Positions 1-6,173 of a DNA stretch of 9,075 nucleotides are shown here, one piece after another. The stretch lies in contig CAJWHU010000053.1 in assembly GCA_913041325.1 (NCBI GenBank), positions 1 to 9,075 of the forward strand, given 5' to 3'. Under the pieces are notes generated by a model that searched no databases, was not told the DNA's origin, and worked only from the letters and a program-made list of their open reading frames with translations. Source of the DNA: an uncultured Fidelibacterota bacterium (GTDB taxonomy: Bacteria > Marinisomatota > Marinisomatia > Marinisomatales > UBA1611). How positions within the stretch are numbered: position 1 is the stretch's first letter; every line of letters begins with the position of its first letter. The position numbers and the translations under genes are program-made.

Positions 1-1039
1 CAAGTTCGGGAATCATTTCTTCTGTAACACCCATTTCTTTAAGTCCGCTGGGCAAATTTATCTTCTCGTTGAATTTTTCTATTTCGTCAGCAAGATCAGC
101 AGATTCGCTTTTACCCATTGCTCTTAGTATCCTAGGTAATTTATTTCCGACATGATCTTTATTGAACCTAATCACGGTGGGTAAAATTACGCCATTTAAA
201 GTTCCATGATGCAATCTCAATTCTTGGTTTGCTCCAATTGCATGACTCATGGAATGAACTGCTCCAAGACCTTTCGAAAAAGCCATGGCTCCTTCAGTAG
301 ATGCCATCATCATATTCCATCTAGCATCTAAATCTTGTCCGTCTTTGCAGGCATTGACCAAACTCTCATCGCGAACGATTTTCTCGATTCCATCTAAACC
401 AACCGCTTCAGCAGGAGGATCATTAATTGGAGACATAATTGCTTCGATGCAATGAGTTAGAGCGTCCATTCCTGCCCCGGCAGTTAAAATAGGAGGCAAC
501 CCCACTGTAAGCTCGGGGTCACAGATTGCCGCGTCAGGTCTTAAATGTTCACTGGCTAGAATAAGCTTTCTACCATCATTCATAATAATTACTGATCCCA
601 CAGATACTTCACTTCCAGTTCCAGAGGTAGTTGGTATGGCAATCATAGGCACAGTTTTTTTTATCTTGGTAAAACCTCCCTCATTTAGAGAATAATCAAT
701 TACATTACCTTCATGATTAGCCATTAGTGCTACGGCTTTTCCTAGGTCCATGCTAGATCCGCCTCCAAAACCAATTACGCCATCGCAGTCATTAGTTTTA
801 TAAGCTTCCAAAGCTTCGTCGACAGCTTTTTCAGTCGGATTGGCTGGCGTTTCTTCATAGAATGTAGGAGAAAGCTCATTTGATAAAAGATTTCTTATTT
901 TGTCTGTCATACCAATAGAGGCAAGACCAGGATCAGTGCAAATTAGAGGTTTTTTGATTCCCTGAGCTTTTAAAATTTCAGAAATTTTTTTTAAAGATCC
1001 GTTTTCAAAGTGAGGTTTATTAAAAAAATTAAGCTGCAT
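1..1039 (-). CDS. Iron-containing (group III) alcohol dehydrogenase, C-terminus cut by window edge
   Basis: NAD(P)-dependent oxidoreductase of the iron-activated alcohol dehydrogenase family, expected to interconvert a primary alcohol or semialdehyde and its aldehyde/ketone in the cytoplasm. I translated the minus strand from the ATG at 1037-1039 and read 346 residues open to the edge; family members are usually about 380-390, so roughly 40 are missing because of the window. Visible motifs: the nucleotide-binding loop FGGGSSMDLGK (about 91-101), the PTTSGTGSE segment (136-144), and the four expected metal ligands D192 and H196 (MDALTHCIEA), H262 (VHSMSHAIGA) and H278 (LHHGTLNG). All catalytic residues are therefore present. 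It starts 9 bp after the stop of the DUF1330-like gene and is probably co-transcribed with it; the nearest purine-rich stretch (AGGG over that stop) lies about 12 nt from the ATG, so translation may be coupled. Substrate is undetermined: propanediol/lactaldehyde, 4-hydroxybutyrate and butanol type enzymes share these motifs. Confidence 0.93.
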   Translation of the reverse strand, partial: MQLNFFNKPHFENGSLKKISEILKAQGIKKPLICTDPGLASIGMTDKIRNLLSNELSPTFYEETPANPTEKAVDEALEAYKTNDCDGVIGFGGGSSMDLGKAVALMANHEGNVIDYSLNEGGFTKIKKTVPMIAIPTTSGTGSEVSVGSVIIMNDGRKLILASEHLRPDAAICDPELTVGLPPILTAGAGMDALTHCIEAIMSPINDPPAEAVGLDGIEKIVRDESLVNACKDGQDLDARWNMMMASTEGAMAFSKGLGAVHSMSHAIGANQELRLHHGTLNGVILPTVIRFNKDHVGNKLPRILRAMGKSESADLADEIEKFNEKINLPSGLKEMGVTEEMIPEL

Positions 1040-1048
1040 TATTTGTAA

Positions 1049-1351
1049 TTACCCTAAACTTTTAATGACTGATAAATTGTGCATTATTGAATTTGGATGT
1101 CTGTAGTCTTTTGATAACTTCTGATATTCCTCATCGTTGTACCAGTTGTCAAATTCATCCTTCGAATTAAATGTCCACATGGCAACTCTTCCACTTAGCC
1201 CTTTTCCTTCAATTTTGTCAGGAGCGTCATCAAAAGTTATAAATTCTCCACCGTGCTTTTTCAAAATTCCAAAAAAACCTTTTTCATAATTTCTAAATTC
1301 TTCTGGATTATTTATTTCAAAATTTGCTATTACATAAACTTTCTCAGACAT
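1049..1351 (-). CDS. DUF1330-like small protein (dimeric alpha/beta barrel fold)
   Basis: A 100-residue protein with no signal peptide or membrane segment. The pattern YVIANFEINNPEEFRNYEKG near the N-terminus, a central HGGEFITFDDAP, then GRVAMWTFNSKDEFDNWYNDEEYQKL matches the layout of DUF1330 proteins, small ferredoxin-like dimers related to monooxygenase/EthD-type barrels. No specific activity is established for most members and I see no basis to assign one. The ATG at 1349-1351 is preceded by AGAGGAAAG with suitable spacing, a clear ribosome-binding site. It is first in a likely two-gene unit with the iron-containing alcohol dehydrogenase (9-bp gap) and divergent from the TonB-dependent receptor at 1512. 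The family call rests on recognition of the pattern, so fold is likely and function unknown. Confidence 0.82.
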   Translation of the reverse strand: MSEKVYVIANFEINNPEEFRNYEKGFFGILKKHGGEFITFDDAPDKIEGKGLSGRVAMWTFNSKDEFDNWYNDEEYQKLSKDYRHPNSIMHNLSVIKSLG

Positions 1352-1392
1352 ATCTTTCCTCTACCATTGGATAAAACATCTTATCAAAAAAC

Positions 1393-1422
1393 AGTATAAA
1401 TTTTATCAATTTTTATTATCAC
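1393..1422 (-). promoter_or_regulatory. Candidate promoter for the DUF1330/alcohol dehydrogenase unit
   Basis: On the minus strand a -10-like TATACT (1393-1398, five of six to consensus) is preceded after 18 bp by GTGATA (1417-1422, four of six to TTGACA). This would give a leader of roughly 35 nt ahead of the ATG at 1351. The region is very AT-rich, so such matches arise easily by chance; this is a position suggestion only. Confidence 0.3.
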
Positions 1423-1433
1423 CGACTGAAAGA

Positions 1434-1461
1434 CGGACAAAAAGACTTTTAATCCTATAAC
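1434..1461 (+). promoter_or_regulatory. Candidate promoter for TonB-dependent receptor 1
   Basis: CGGACA (1434-1439, four of six to TTGACA) and TATAAC (1456-1461, five of six to TATAAT) are separated by 16 bp. Transcription would begin near 1467 and the leader would contain the hairpin at 1478-1498 directly before the ribosome-binding site. The AT-rich background lowers confidence. Confidence 0.35.
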
Positions 1462-1477
1462 TTTAAAAATAAAATTA

Positions 1478-1498
1478 AAAAGTGCTAAAGGCACTTTT
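1478..1498. promoter_or_regulatory. Perfect hairpin in the leader of receptor 1
   Basis: AAAAGTGC (1478-1485) and GCACTTTT (1491-1498) form a perfect 8-bp stem with a 5-nt loop TAAAG. It ends only 3 nt before the GGGGGA ribosome-binding site (1502-1507). Read on the minus strand, the stem is followed by a long T-rich tract, so it would look like an intrinsic terminator for antisense transcription. On the plus strand no convincing U tract follows, so premature termination of the receptor transcript is less likely. Its inner half-sites AAGTG and CACTT also occur in the regulator/sulfatase gap, so it may instead be a protein-binding site. Confidence 0.6.
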
Positions 1499-1511
1499 AA
1501 TGGGGGAAATT

Positions 1512-4010
1512 ATGAAAAATATTAAATTATTAGTGATACTTTCATCACTTGTATTCTCTTTAACAGTTGTTTCACAAGAAGCGGTCTTAGAAGAATTAGT
1601 CGTTACCGCACAAAAGCGTGAATCTACACTAATGGATACTTCAGCTGCTTTAGTAGCAGTTTCTGGAGAAAACTTAGAACAAGCAGGAGTAAATGCTATT
1701 GATGACATTGCATTGTTGACACCCGATGTTCAAGTTTCAGGAGAAGGAAAAGCTAGAATGGGAGTAAGAATAAGAGGAGTCGGAACTTATGGATTTGACA
1801 TTGCAGTTGATCCCTCGGTTGCGATGGTTGTCGATGGAGTTACTCAACCAAGAGTTTCAACTTTCATGAATGGACTTGACGATATAGAGAGGCTAGAAAT
1901 TCTGAAGGGACCTCAAGGAGCAATTTATGGTACAAACGCTCTCGGTGGAATTATTAACATAGTCACAAAAAAACCTACTCAAGAACAACTCGCAAGAATT
2001 AAAGTAAGAGGAGGAAACAACGCAAGACAAGACTTAAATCTTATGCTCCAAGGTGGGGTAACTGATTCTATTTCAGCAAGATTTAGCTTGATTAGAGAAC
2101 AGGATGAGGGTGTATCTTTTGATCCAAATTCTGGTCAAGACGATGGAGTACATTTATCTGGGTATAGACTATCTTTTTATGGAGAAGGTGGAGCAACCGA
2201 ATGGAACTTGAAATTAGCAAACACTTTACTTGAGCAAGATGCAACAATTTCTGAGGTAGCTTTCCTTTGTAACTCTAAGGTTGCAGGTTTTGGTGCTGAG
2301 TATTTTGGTGTTGCTGCATTACCAGCAAACAACACAAATGGAGACGTATGTTCGGCCAATGCCCCAACGACTTCTTATCAGACTTTAGGTACGCCTAATA
2401 TGAACAACCCTCTAGTAGTTACAGCGCTTAGCGATGAATTCAGTCAGCCAATGAGTATTTCAGGATTTAATATAGTTGAGACAACTGATGTGTCTTTTTC
2501 TTCAACAACAGACCTAGGCGGAATGTCCTTAACTTCTATTTTAGGTTATCAAAAAGTAAATTCTTTTGAAGACAGAGATTTTGACCAGTTAGATCTTAAT
2601 GCCCTTTATCAAGAGCACGCGGCAGACACTGAAACAACATCTATTGAGCTTAGATTAGACTCTGATTCTTCAAATGATATTACATGGTCTGCAGGAATTT
2701 ATGCCATGAAAGATGAGGGTAGTAGGATTGATACTTTCGCTTCAGGTAATCAAAGTAGTTTTGCAGCTGCTTTTGGTTTAGGGGCTGCAGCTGCAGCCGT
2801 GACTGCGGCTAATCCCGGAAACGCAGCTGATTTTGCAATTGGTGTGAATCCTTTGGCTGTGCCAAATATTATTGCAGCTTATGCAGCATGTGCTGCCGCA
2901 GGAAACTGTCAGGCTTATTTAAATCCAGCTACGCCTAGACCGGCTGCTTTTGGCCAATTCGTAACTGCAAATGATGTCCAAAACCTTAATTTAGCTCTTA
3001 CGGGAGAGTGGACAAGTTCTGTTAATGTTGATTTAGATACGGAATCTTTGGCAATATTTGCAAACGTTAAGTTTCCATTAACCGATCAAATTAATCTTTT
3101 ATTAGCGGGACGTTATACTGACCATGATAAACCTTACACTTATACAGGCTCAACAAATGCAATTGGCGTGCCATTTGTTACAGCTCCTTTTGTAGTAAGT
3201 AACGGCTCGTTTCATGAAGAATTTAATCCAAAAGCTACACTTGAGTACATCGGTGACGATAGTTTAACTTGGCTTACTTACGCGGCCGGCTTCAAAGCTG
3301 GAAGTGTCGGGTTTGCTAACTTTAGTGCCAATGCGGCTAACACTCCAGCAGCTATGGAAGAGTTAGAGATGATTGAATTGGGTTATAAGGCTACGATTCA
3401 AGATGGCAGAAGCCAGATAGAAGCGATCGCTTATCAATATGACTACACAGATCATCAACAGTTGCTAGTATGTACCACGCCAGCAGGACCAGCAGGATGT
3501 GTAAAAACAGGGGATGCCACAATTAATGGTTTAGACCTTGCTTATAGAACCGCTTTAGGACCTCAAACTAGATTTACAGTTGCGTATTCATACATTGACG
3601 CTACTTGGGATAGGTTCCTGGATGACAGAGATCCTACCTCAGTGCAAGATTTGGCAGGAAAGCAAATGCCTCAAAGTGCTGAGAATAACTTAAATGTAAG
3701 TTTTGAGCATGTTCAAAACACTAATCTTGGGGACATTGTTTATGCAGTTTCAGCAGCATATAAAGATAACTATGTCCTTGGGCTTGATCCTTGGGCAGGT
3801 GTAAACGACGTCGAAGATTACACAATGGTTAATTTAAATATCACGCTTGAAAGAACTGATAATTTTGATATTGGATTCTTCTGCACTAACTGTTCAGACT
3901 ACGAGTATAAGCGAGTTGCGCTTGAACTCGGAAGAGGCGGTGGTGGAGGCCAAAGATATGCTATGGCAGATGGCCGTAGATTTGGTATCGAGATTACCGG
4001 AAACTTTTAA
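1512..4010 (+). CDS. TonB-dependent outer-membrane receptor 1 (complete)
   Basis: Outer-membrane 22-strand barrel with a plug, expected to import a scarce ligand using TonB/ExbBD energy. From the ATG at 1512-1514 it is 832 residues. That start is preferred over the in-frame GTG at 1482 because GGGGGA (1502-1507) sits just before it and a clean signal peptide (MKNIKLLVILSSLVFS..., cleavage near 21-22) begins there. A TonB box-like ELVVTAQKR lies at 28-36. The plug (about 38-155) contains VRIRGVG, VDGV, the ERLEILKGPQGAIYG motif and NALGGIINIVTKKP. The barrel fills the rest and ends in Phe, as outer-membrane proteins do. Unusual points: an Ala-rich insertion at about 416-480; eight cysteines in four close pairs (253/280, 460/466, 654/663, 791/794); and a five-Gly run (809-813) near the last strand. 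No iron-siderophore or vitamin B12 signature is evident; with a sulfatase nearby, an organic sulfated ligand is plausible but inferred. It is followed by a strong terminator and so appears monocistronic. Confidence 0.96.
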   Translation: MKNIKLLVILSSLVFSLTVVSQEAVLEELVVTAQKRESTLMDTSAALVAVSGENLEQAGVNAIDDIALLTPDVQVSGEGKARMGVRIRGVGTYGFDIAVDPSVAMVVDGVTQPRVSTFMNGLDDIERLEILKGPQGAIYGTNALGGIINIVTKKPTQEQLARIKVRGGNNARQDLNLMLQGGVTDSISARFSLIREQDEGVSFDPNSGQDDGVHLSGYRLSFYGEGGATEWNLKLANTLLEQDATISEVAFLCNSKVAGFGAEYFGVAALPANNTNGDVCSANAPTTSYQTLGTPNMNNPLVVTALSDEFSQPMSISGFNIVETTDVSFSSTTDLGGMSLTSILGYQKVNSFEDRDFDQLDLNALYQEHAADTETTSIELRLDSDSSNDITWSAGIYAMKDEGSRIDTFASGNQSSFAAAFGLGAAAAAVTAANPGNAADFAIGVNPLAVPNIIAAYAACAAAGNCQAYLNPATPRPAAFGQFVTANDVQNLNLALTGEWTSSVNVDLDTESLAIFANVKFPLTDQINLLLAGRYTDHDKPYTYTGSTNAIGVPFVTAPFVVSNGSFHEEFNPKATLEYIGDDSLTWLTYAAGFKAGSVGFANFSANAANTPAAMEELEMIELGYKATIQDGRSQIEAIAYQYDYTDHQQLLVCTTPAGPAGCVKTGDATINGLDLAYRTALGPQTRFTVAYSYIDATWDRFLDDRDPTSVQDLAGKQMPQSAENNLNVSFEHVQNTNLGDIVYAVSAAYKDNYVLGLDPWAGVNDVEDYTMVNLNITLERTDNFDIGFFCTNCSDYEYKRVALELGRGGGGGQRYAMADGRRFGIEITGNF

Positions 4011-4023
4011 GTTTATTCATATT

Positions 4024-4055
4024 AAAAAGGCGCTTAGATTACTAAGCGCCTTTTT
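4024..4055. terminator. Bidirectional intrinsic terminator
   Basis: A perfect 14-bp inverted repeat (4024-4037 and 4042-4055) with GC-rich core GGCGCTTAG and a 4-nt ATTA loop. T tracts follow the core on both strands (4051-4056 on plus; complement of 4024-4028 on minus). It lies 13 bp after the receptor 1 stop and its right end touches the stop codon of the convergent regulator gene, so one structure should terminate both transcripts. Confidence 0.92.
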
Positions 4056-4540
4056 TAATTAATTTCTTGAAGTTCAGAAATTATTTCTTTGATTTGATCC
4101 ATAGAAACGCCAATATTTTTTTCTAGGTTTTCTTTAATTCCAGGTCCTAAAGAATCAGCTAAAACTTCCATTAGCGAAAGGTGCATTGCAACCATTGAGA
4201 AAGCCTCTTTTGTAGGGTGATATTCTATTACTCTTTTATCTTTGCTCGGTATTTTCTCAAAATAACCTTGTTTTGTTGCTCTGCTTATTAAACGTTCAAT
4301 ACTTCTAGTGTTAAGGTTAGTCGCTCCAACAAGATCACTCATAGTAAAAAAGCCTTTAGTTACAAAATTTGATAGCATAATCAGTCTGATTAACTCATAC
4401 CTACTATCATTAACATAAACTTGATTCCAATCTGATGTTTCTGCAAATTTTGAAATCACCTCATATTTTTTAAGCTCAAAGGATACTATCGCATCAGAAA
4501 GATATTTTAAATTTGTTAGATCTTTAAGTTTATTTTTCAT
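4055..4540 (-). CDS. MarR-like winged-helix transcriptional regulator
   Basis: A cytoplasmic 161-residue protein with the layout of MarR-type repressors: N-terminal helices, a winged helix-turn-helix at about 47-109, and C-terminal helices (112-133, 147-158) for dimerisation. Within the DNA-binding part I see TMSDLVGATNLNTRSIERLI (66-85), covering the second helix and the start of the recognition helix, the QGYFEKI transition, and a wing containing DKRVIEYHPT, which resembles the MarR wing signature D-x-R followed by a Thr before the next helix. Ligand-binding residues cannot be assigned. The ATG at 4538-4540 is fixed by an in-frame TGA eight codons upstream and lack of other starts, yet no Shine-Dalgarno sequence precedes it, only A/T tracts. 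Divergent orientation with a 76-bp gap to the sulfatase suggests it controls that unit and itself. The N-terminal 45 residues are weakly diagnostic, so a more distant wHTH family is possible. Confidence 0.8.
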   Translation of the reverse strand: MKNKLKDLTNLKYLSDAIVSFELKKYEVISKFAETSDWNQVYVNDSRYELIRLIMLSNFVTKGFFTMSDLVGATNLNTRSIERLISRATKQGYFEKIPSKDKRVIEYHPTKEAFSMVAMHLSLMEVLADSLGPGIKENLEKNIGVSMDQIKEIISELQEIN

Positions 4541-4555
4541 TAAAAAAAATTTTTT

Positions 4556-4588
4556 GTCTCAAGTGGTAGAATAACACTTCAGGGAGAC
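4556..4588. promoter_or_regulatory. Interrupted inverted repeat, candidate operator of the divergent regulator
   Basis: GTCTC+AAGTG (4556-4565) is mirrored by CACTT (4575-4579) and, after a 4-nt CAGG interruption, GAGAC (4584-4588). The inner part, 4561-4579, has symmetry AAGTGnTAnnnnTAnCACTT, the size and style of MarR-family operators. It lies midway in the 76-bp gap between the regulator and the sulfatase, where binding could block both promoters. As RNA the repeat could also fold as a bulged hairpin. Confidence 0.5.
4564..4572 (+). promoter_or_regulatory. Candidate extended -10 promoter for the sulfatase unit
   Basis: TGGTAGAAT fits the extended -10 pattern TGn-TATAAT with one mismatch. 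No good -35 lies upstream, but an A6T6 palindrome (4544-4555) occupies that area and could supply bending or UP-element-like contacts. The -10 is exactly within the pseudo-palindrome 4561-4579, so a bound repressor would occlude it. The leader would be about 38 nt. Confidence 0.4.
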
Positions 4589-4616
4589 ATTATCTTAAAC
4601 AATAATAATTACAATT

Positions 4617-6173
4617 ATGAAATTTAATTACTTTATTTTATTTATATTTTTTTCTAGTTTTGCGTTTTCGTTAGATAAGCCCAATATCATAATAATTCTT
4701 ACAGATGATCTAGGATGGGGCGATGTTTCTTATCATGGAGGATACATTCCAACACCTAACATAGATAAATTAGCTCAAGATGGGATGGAAATGAATAGAT
4801 TTTATGCCAACCCAGTTTGTAGCCCAACAAGAGCTTCGTTATTAACAGGACTTCATATATTCAATCATGGGGTAGTGAGACCGTTTATGAATCCTGCCGC
4901 CGAACAGACTGGAATGCCAATAGAAATAAAAATTATGCCAGAGTATTTAAGAGAAGCTGGTTATCAAACAGCATTATCAGGGAAATGGCATCTTGGTATG
5001 GCTAAAAAAGAGTTTTTACCAATGAGTAGAGGTTTTGAAACTAGCTACGGTCATCTAACTGGTGGAATAGGTTATTTTGATCATACTGCAGCAGGAAGAT
5101 TAGATTGGCATAGAAATGAAAAATCACTGGAGGAAGAGGGCTATGCAACTGAATTAATAGCGGATGAAGCAATTAAAATAATTCAGAATAAAGACCAAAA
5201 CAGACCGCTTTTTTTATATGTTGCTTTCAATGCTCCACACACTCCGATTGAAGCACCTAATGAAAATATAGAAGCTTTCTCTTATTTAGAAGATCCAAAA
5301 GATAGAGTTTACGCTGCAAATGTTAATGCTTTAGATCATGAAATTGGCAGAATTATTAAAGCTGTAGAACAAGAGGACCTGCTCGAAGAAACAATAATTA
5401 TTTTTTTTAGTGACAACGGCCCATTATTTGATATCAATCCAATTTTTGAGGTCATGGCGCCTAATTTAATTGATGCTAAGGGTAGTACAGCTGGATTACA
5501 AGGCAGTAAAGCTTCGGCATTGGAAGGTGGTATAAGGGTGCCCGCAGTAATTTGGTGGAAAGGAAAAATTGAAAATTCTAAATCCGATCAATTCTTTTTT
5601 GTTCAAGATCTATTACCAACTTTATTAACTGCAGTGGACATCAAAGTAGACAAAAGAAATTTTGACGGTGTTGACAAATGGAAAGCCTTATTGACGAATA
5701 CTACTATTCCACCTAGCAACGCTTTCATAGGGGCCAGAATAATGACGGATGAAAGGGCGCTTTTTGATGGCGAATGGAAACTTTATTCGTCCAAGCCTAA
5801 TTTAATTCCTGTACCTGCTTCGTATAGTTTATTCAATATTATTGAAGATCCTTATGAGCAAAATGATCTTTCAGAAAAAGAATCGGAAGTTTTTGAAAGA
5901 ATGAAACTCACTATTTCATCTATCGTTGAAAGAGACGTCGTCGGAGATATGAATCCTGCTCATGCATATTTGCATGGAGATGACAGACAGGGCGGAATTC
6001 CGCTAGGCTCTGCTTGGTTAGATGGAGATTATGAATTTACCAAGCCACCTTCTTTAATTGCTTCAATATTTATTACAATTTGGATAATGATCTTAGCCTT
6101 TAAAGAATACTTATTTTTATTATTATTAGTTATTTTAATGCCAATTATTTATTTTAAATTTATTAGAAAATAA
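4617..6173 (+). CDS. Secreted arylsulfatase (type I, formylglycine-dependent) with C-terminal hydrophobic hairpin
   Basis: Hydrolyses sulfate esters, probably in the periplasm. 518 residues; the start is fixed because an in-frame TAA lies at 4596-4598 and the signal peptide begins at this ATG (cleavage near FAFS-LDKP, residue 18). No Shine-Dalgarno is visible. Motifs: metal-binding DD at 30-31 (LTDDLGWGD); the sulfatase signature CSPTRASLLTG with C68 as the residue converted to formylglycine; SGKWHLG (121-127) with K123 and H125; APHTP with H208; FSDNG with D266/N267; GSK with K298. The active site is complete. The stretch after SGKWHLG (GMAKKEFLP...RGFETSYGHLTGG) resembles arylsulfatase B-type enzymes (GalNAc-4-sulfatase group), but substrate cannot be fixed. 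Oddity: residues about 479-515 form two hydrophobic segments split by KEY and ending KFIRK, absent from typical soluble sulfatases. It overlaps the next gene by one base (TAATG). A formylglycine-generating enzyme is needed and is not in this window. Confidence 0.95.
   Translation: MKFNYFILFIFFSSFAFSLDKPNIIIILTDDLGWGDVSYHGGYIPTPNIDKLAQDGMEMNRFYANPVCSPTRASLLTGLHIFNHGVVRPFMNPAAEQTGMPIEIKIMPEYLREAGYQTALSGKWHLGMAKKEFLPMSRGFETSYGHLTGGIGYFDHTAAGRLDWHRNEKSLEEEGYATELIADEAIKIIQNKDQNRPLFLYVAFNAPHTPIEAPNENIEAFSYLEDPKDRVYAANVNALDHEIGRIIKAVEQEDLLEETIIIFFSDNGPLFDINPIFEVMAPNLIDAKGSTAGLQGSKASALEGGIRVPAVIWWKGKIENSKSDQFFFVQDLLPTLLTAVDIKVDKRNFDGVDKWKALLTNTTIPPSNAFIGARIMTDERALFDGEWKLYSSKPNLIPVPASYSLFNIIEDPYEQNDLSEKESEVFERMKLTISSIVERDVVGDMNPAHAYLHGDDRQGGIPLGSAWLDGDYEFTKPPSLIASIFITIWIMILAFKEYLFLLLLVILMPIIYFKFIRK

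Noticed and set aside
1482..1511. GTG at 1482 as the start of receptor 1
   Set aside because: It would add ten residues before a good signal peptide, and the GTG lies inside the hairpin; the ATG at 1512 has GGGGGA immediately upstream.
1475..1708. Minus-strand reading frame of 77 codons
   Set aside because: Lies antisense to the signal peptide and TonB box of receptor 1; the translation is Ser/Thr-rich with no recognisable pattern.
2177..2359. Minus-strand reading frame of 60 codons
   Set aside because: Entirely antisense to the receptor 1 barrel and without a ribosome-binding site or known motif.
3847..4062. Plus-strand reading frame of 71 codons
   Set aside because: Out-of-frame shadow of the receptor 1 C-terminus that runs through the terminator.
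4542..4555. A8T6 tract as an intrinsic terminator
   Set aside because: It is a pure A/T palindrome with no GC stem and sits upstream of both divergent genes; better viewed as bent or promoter-proximal DNA.
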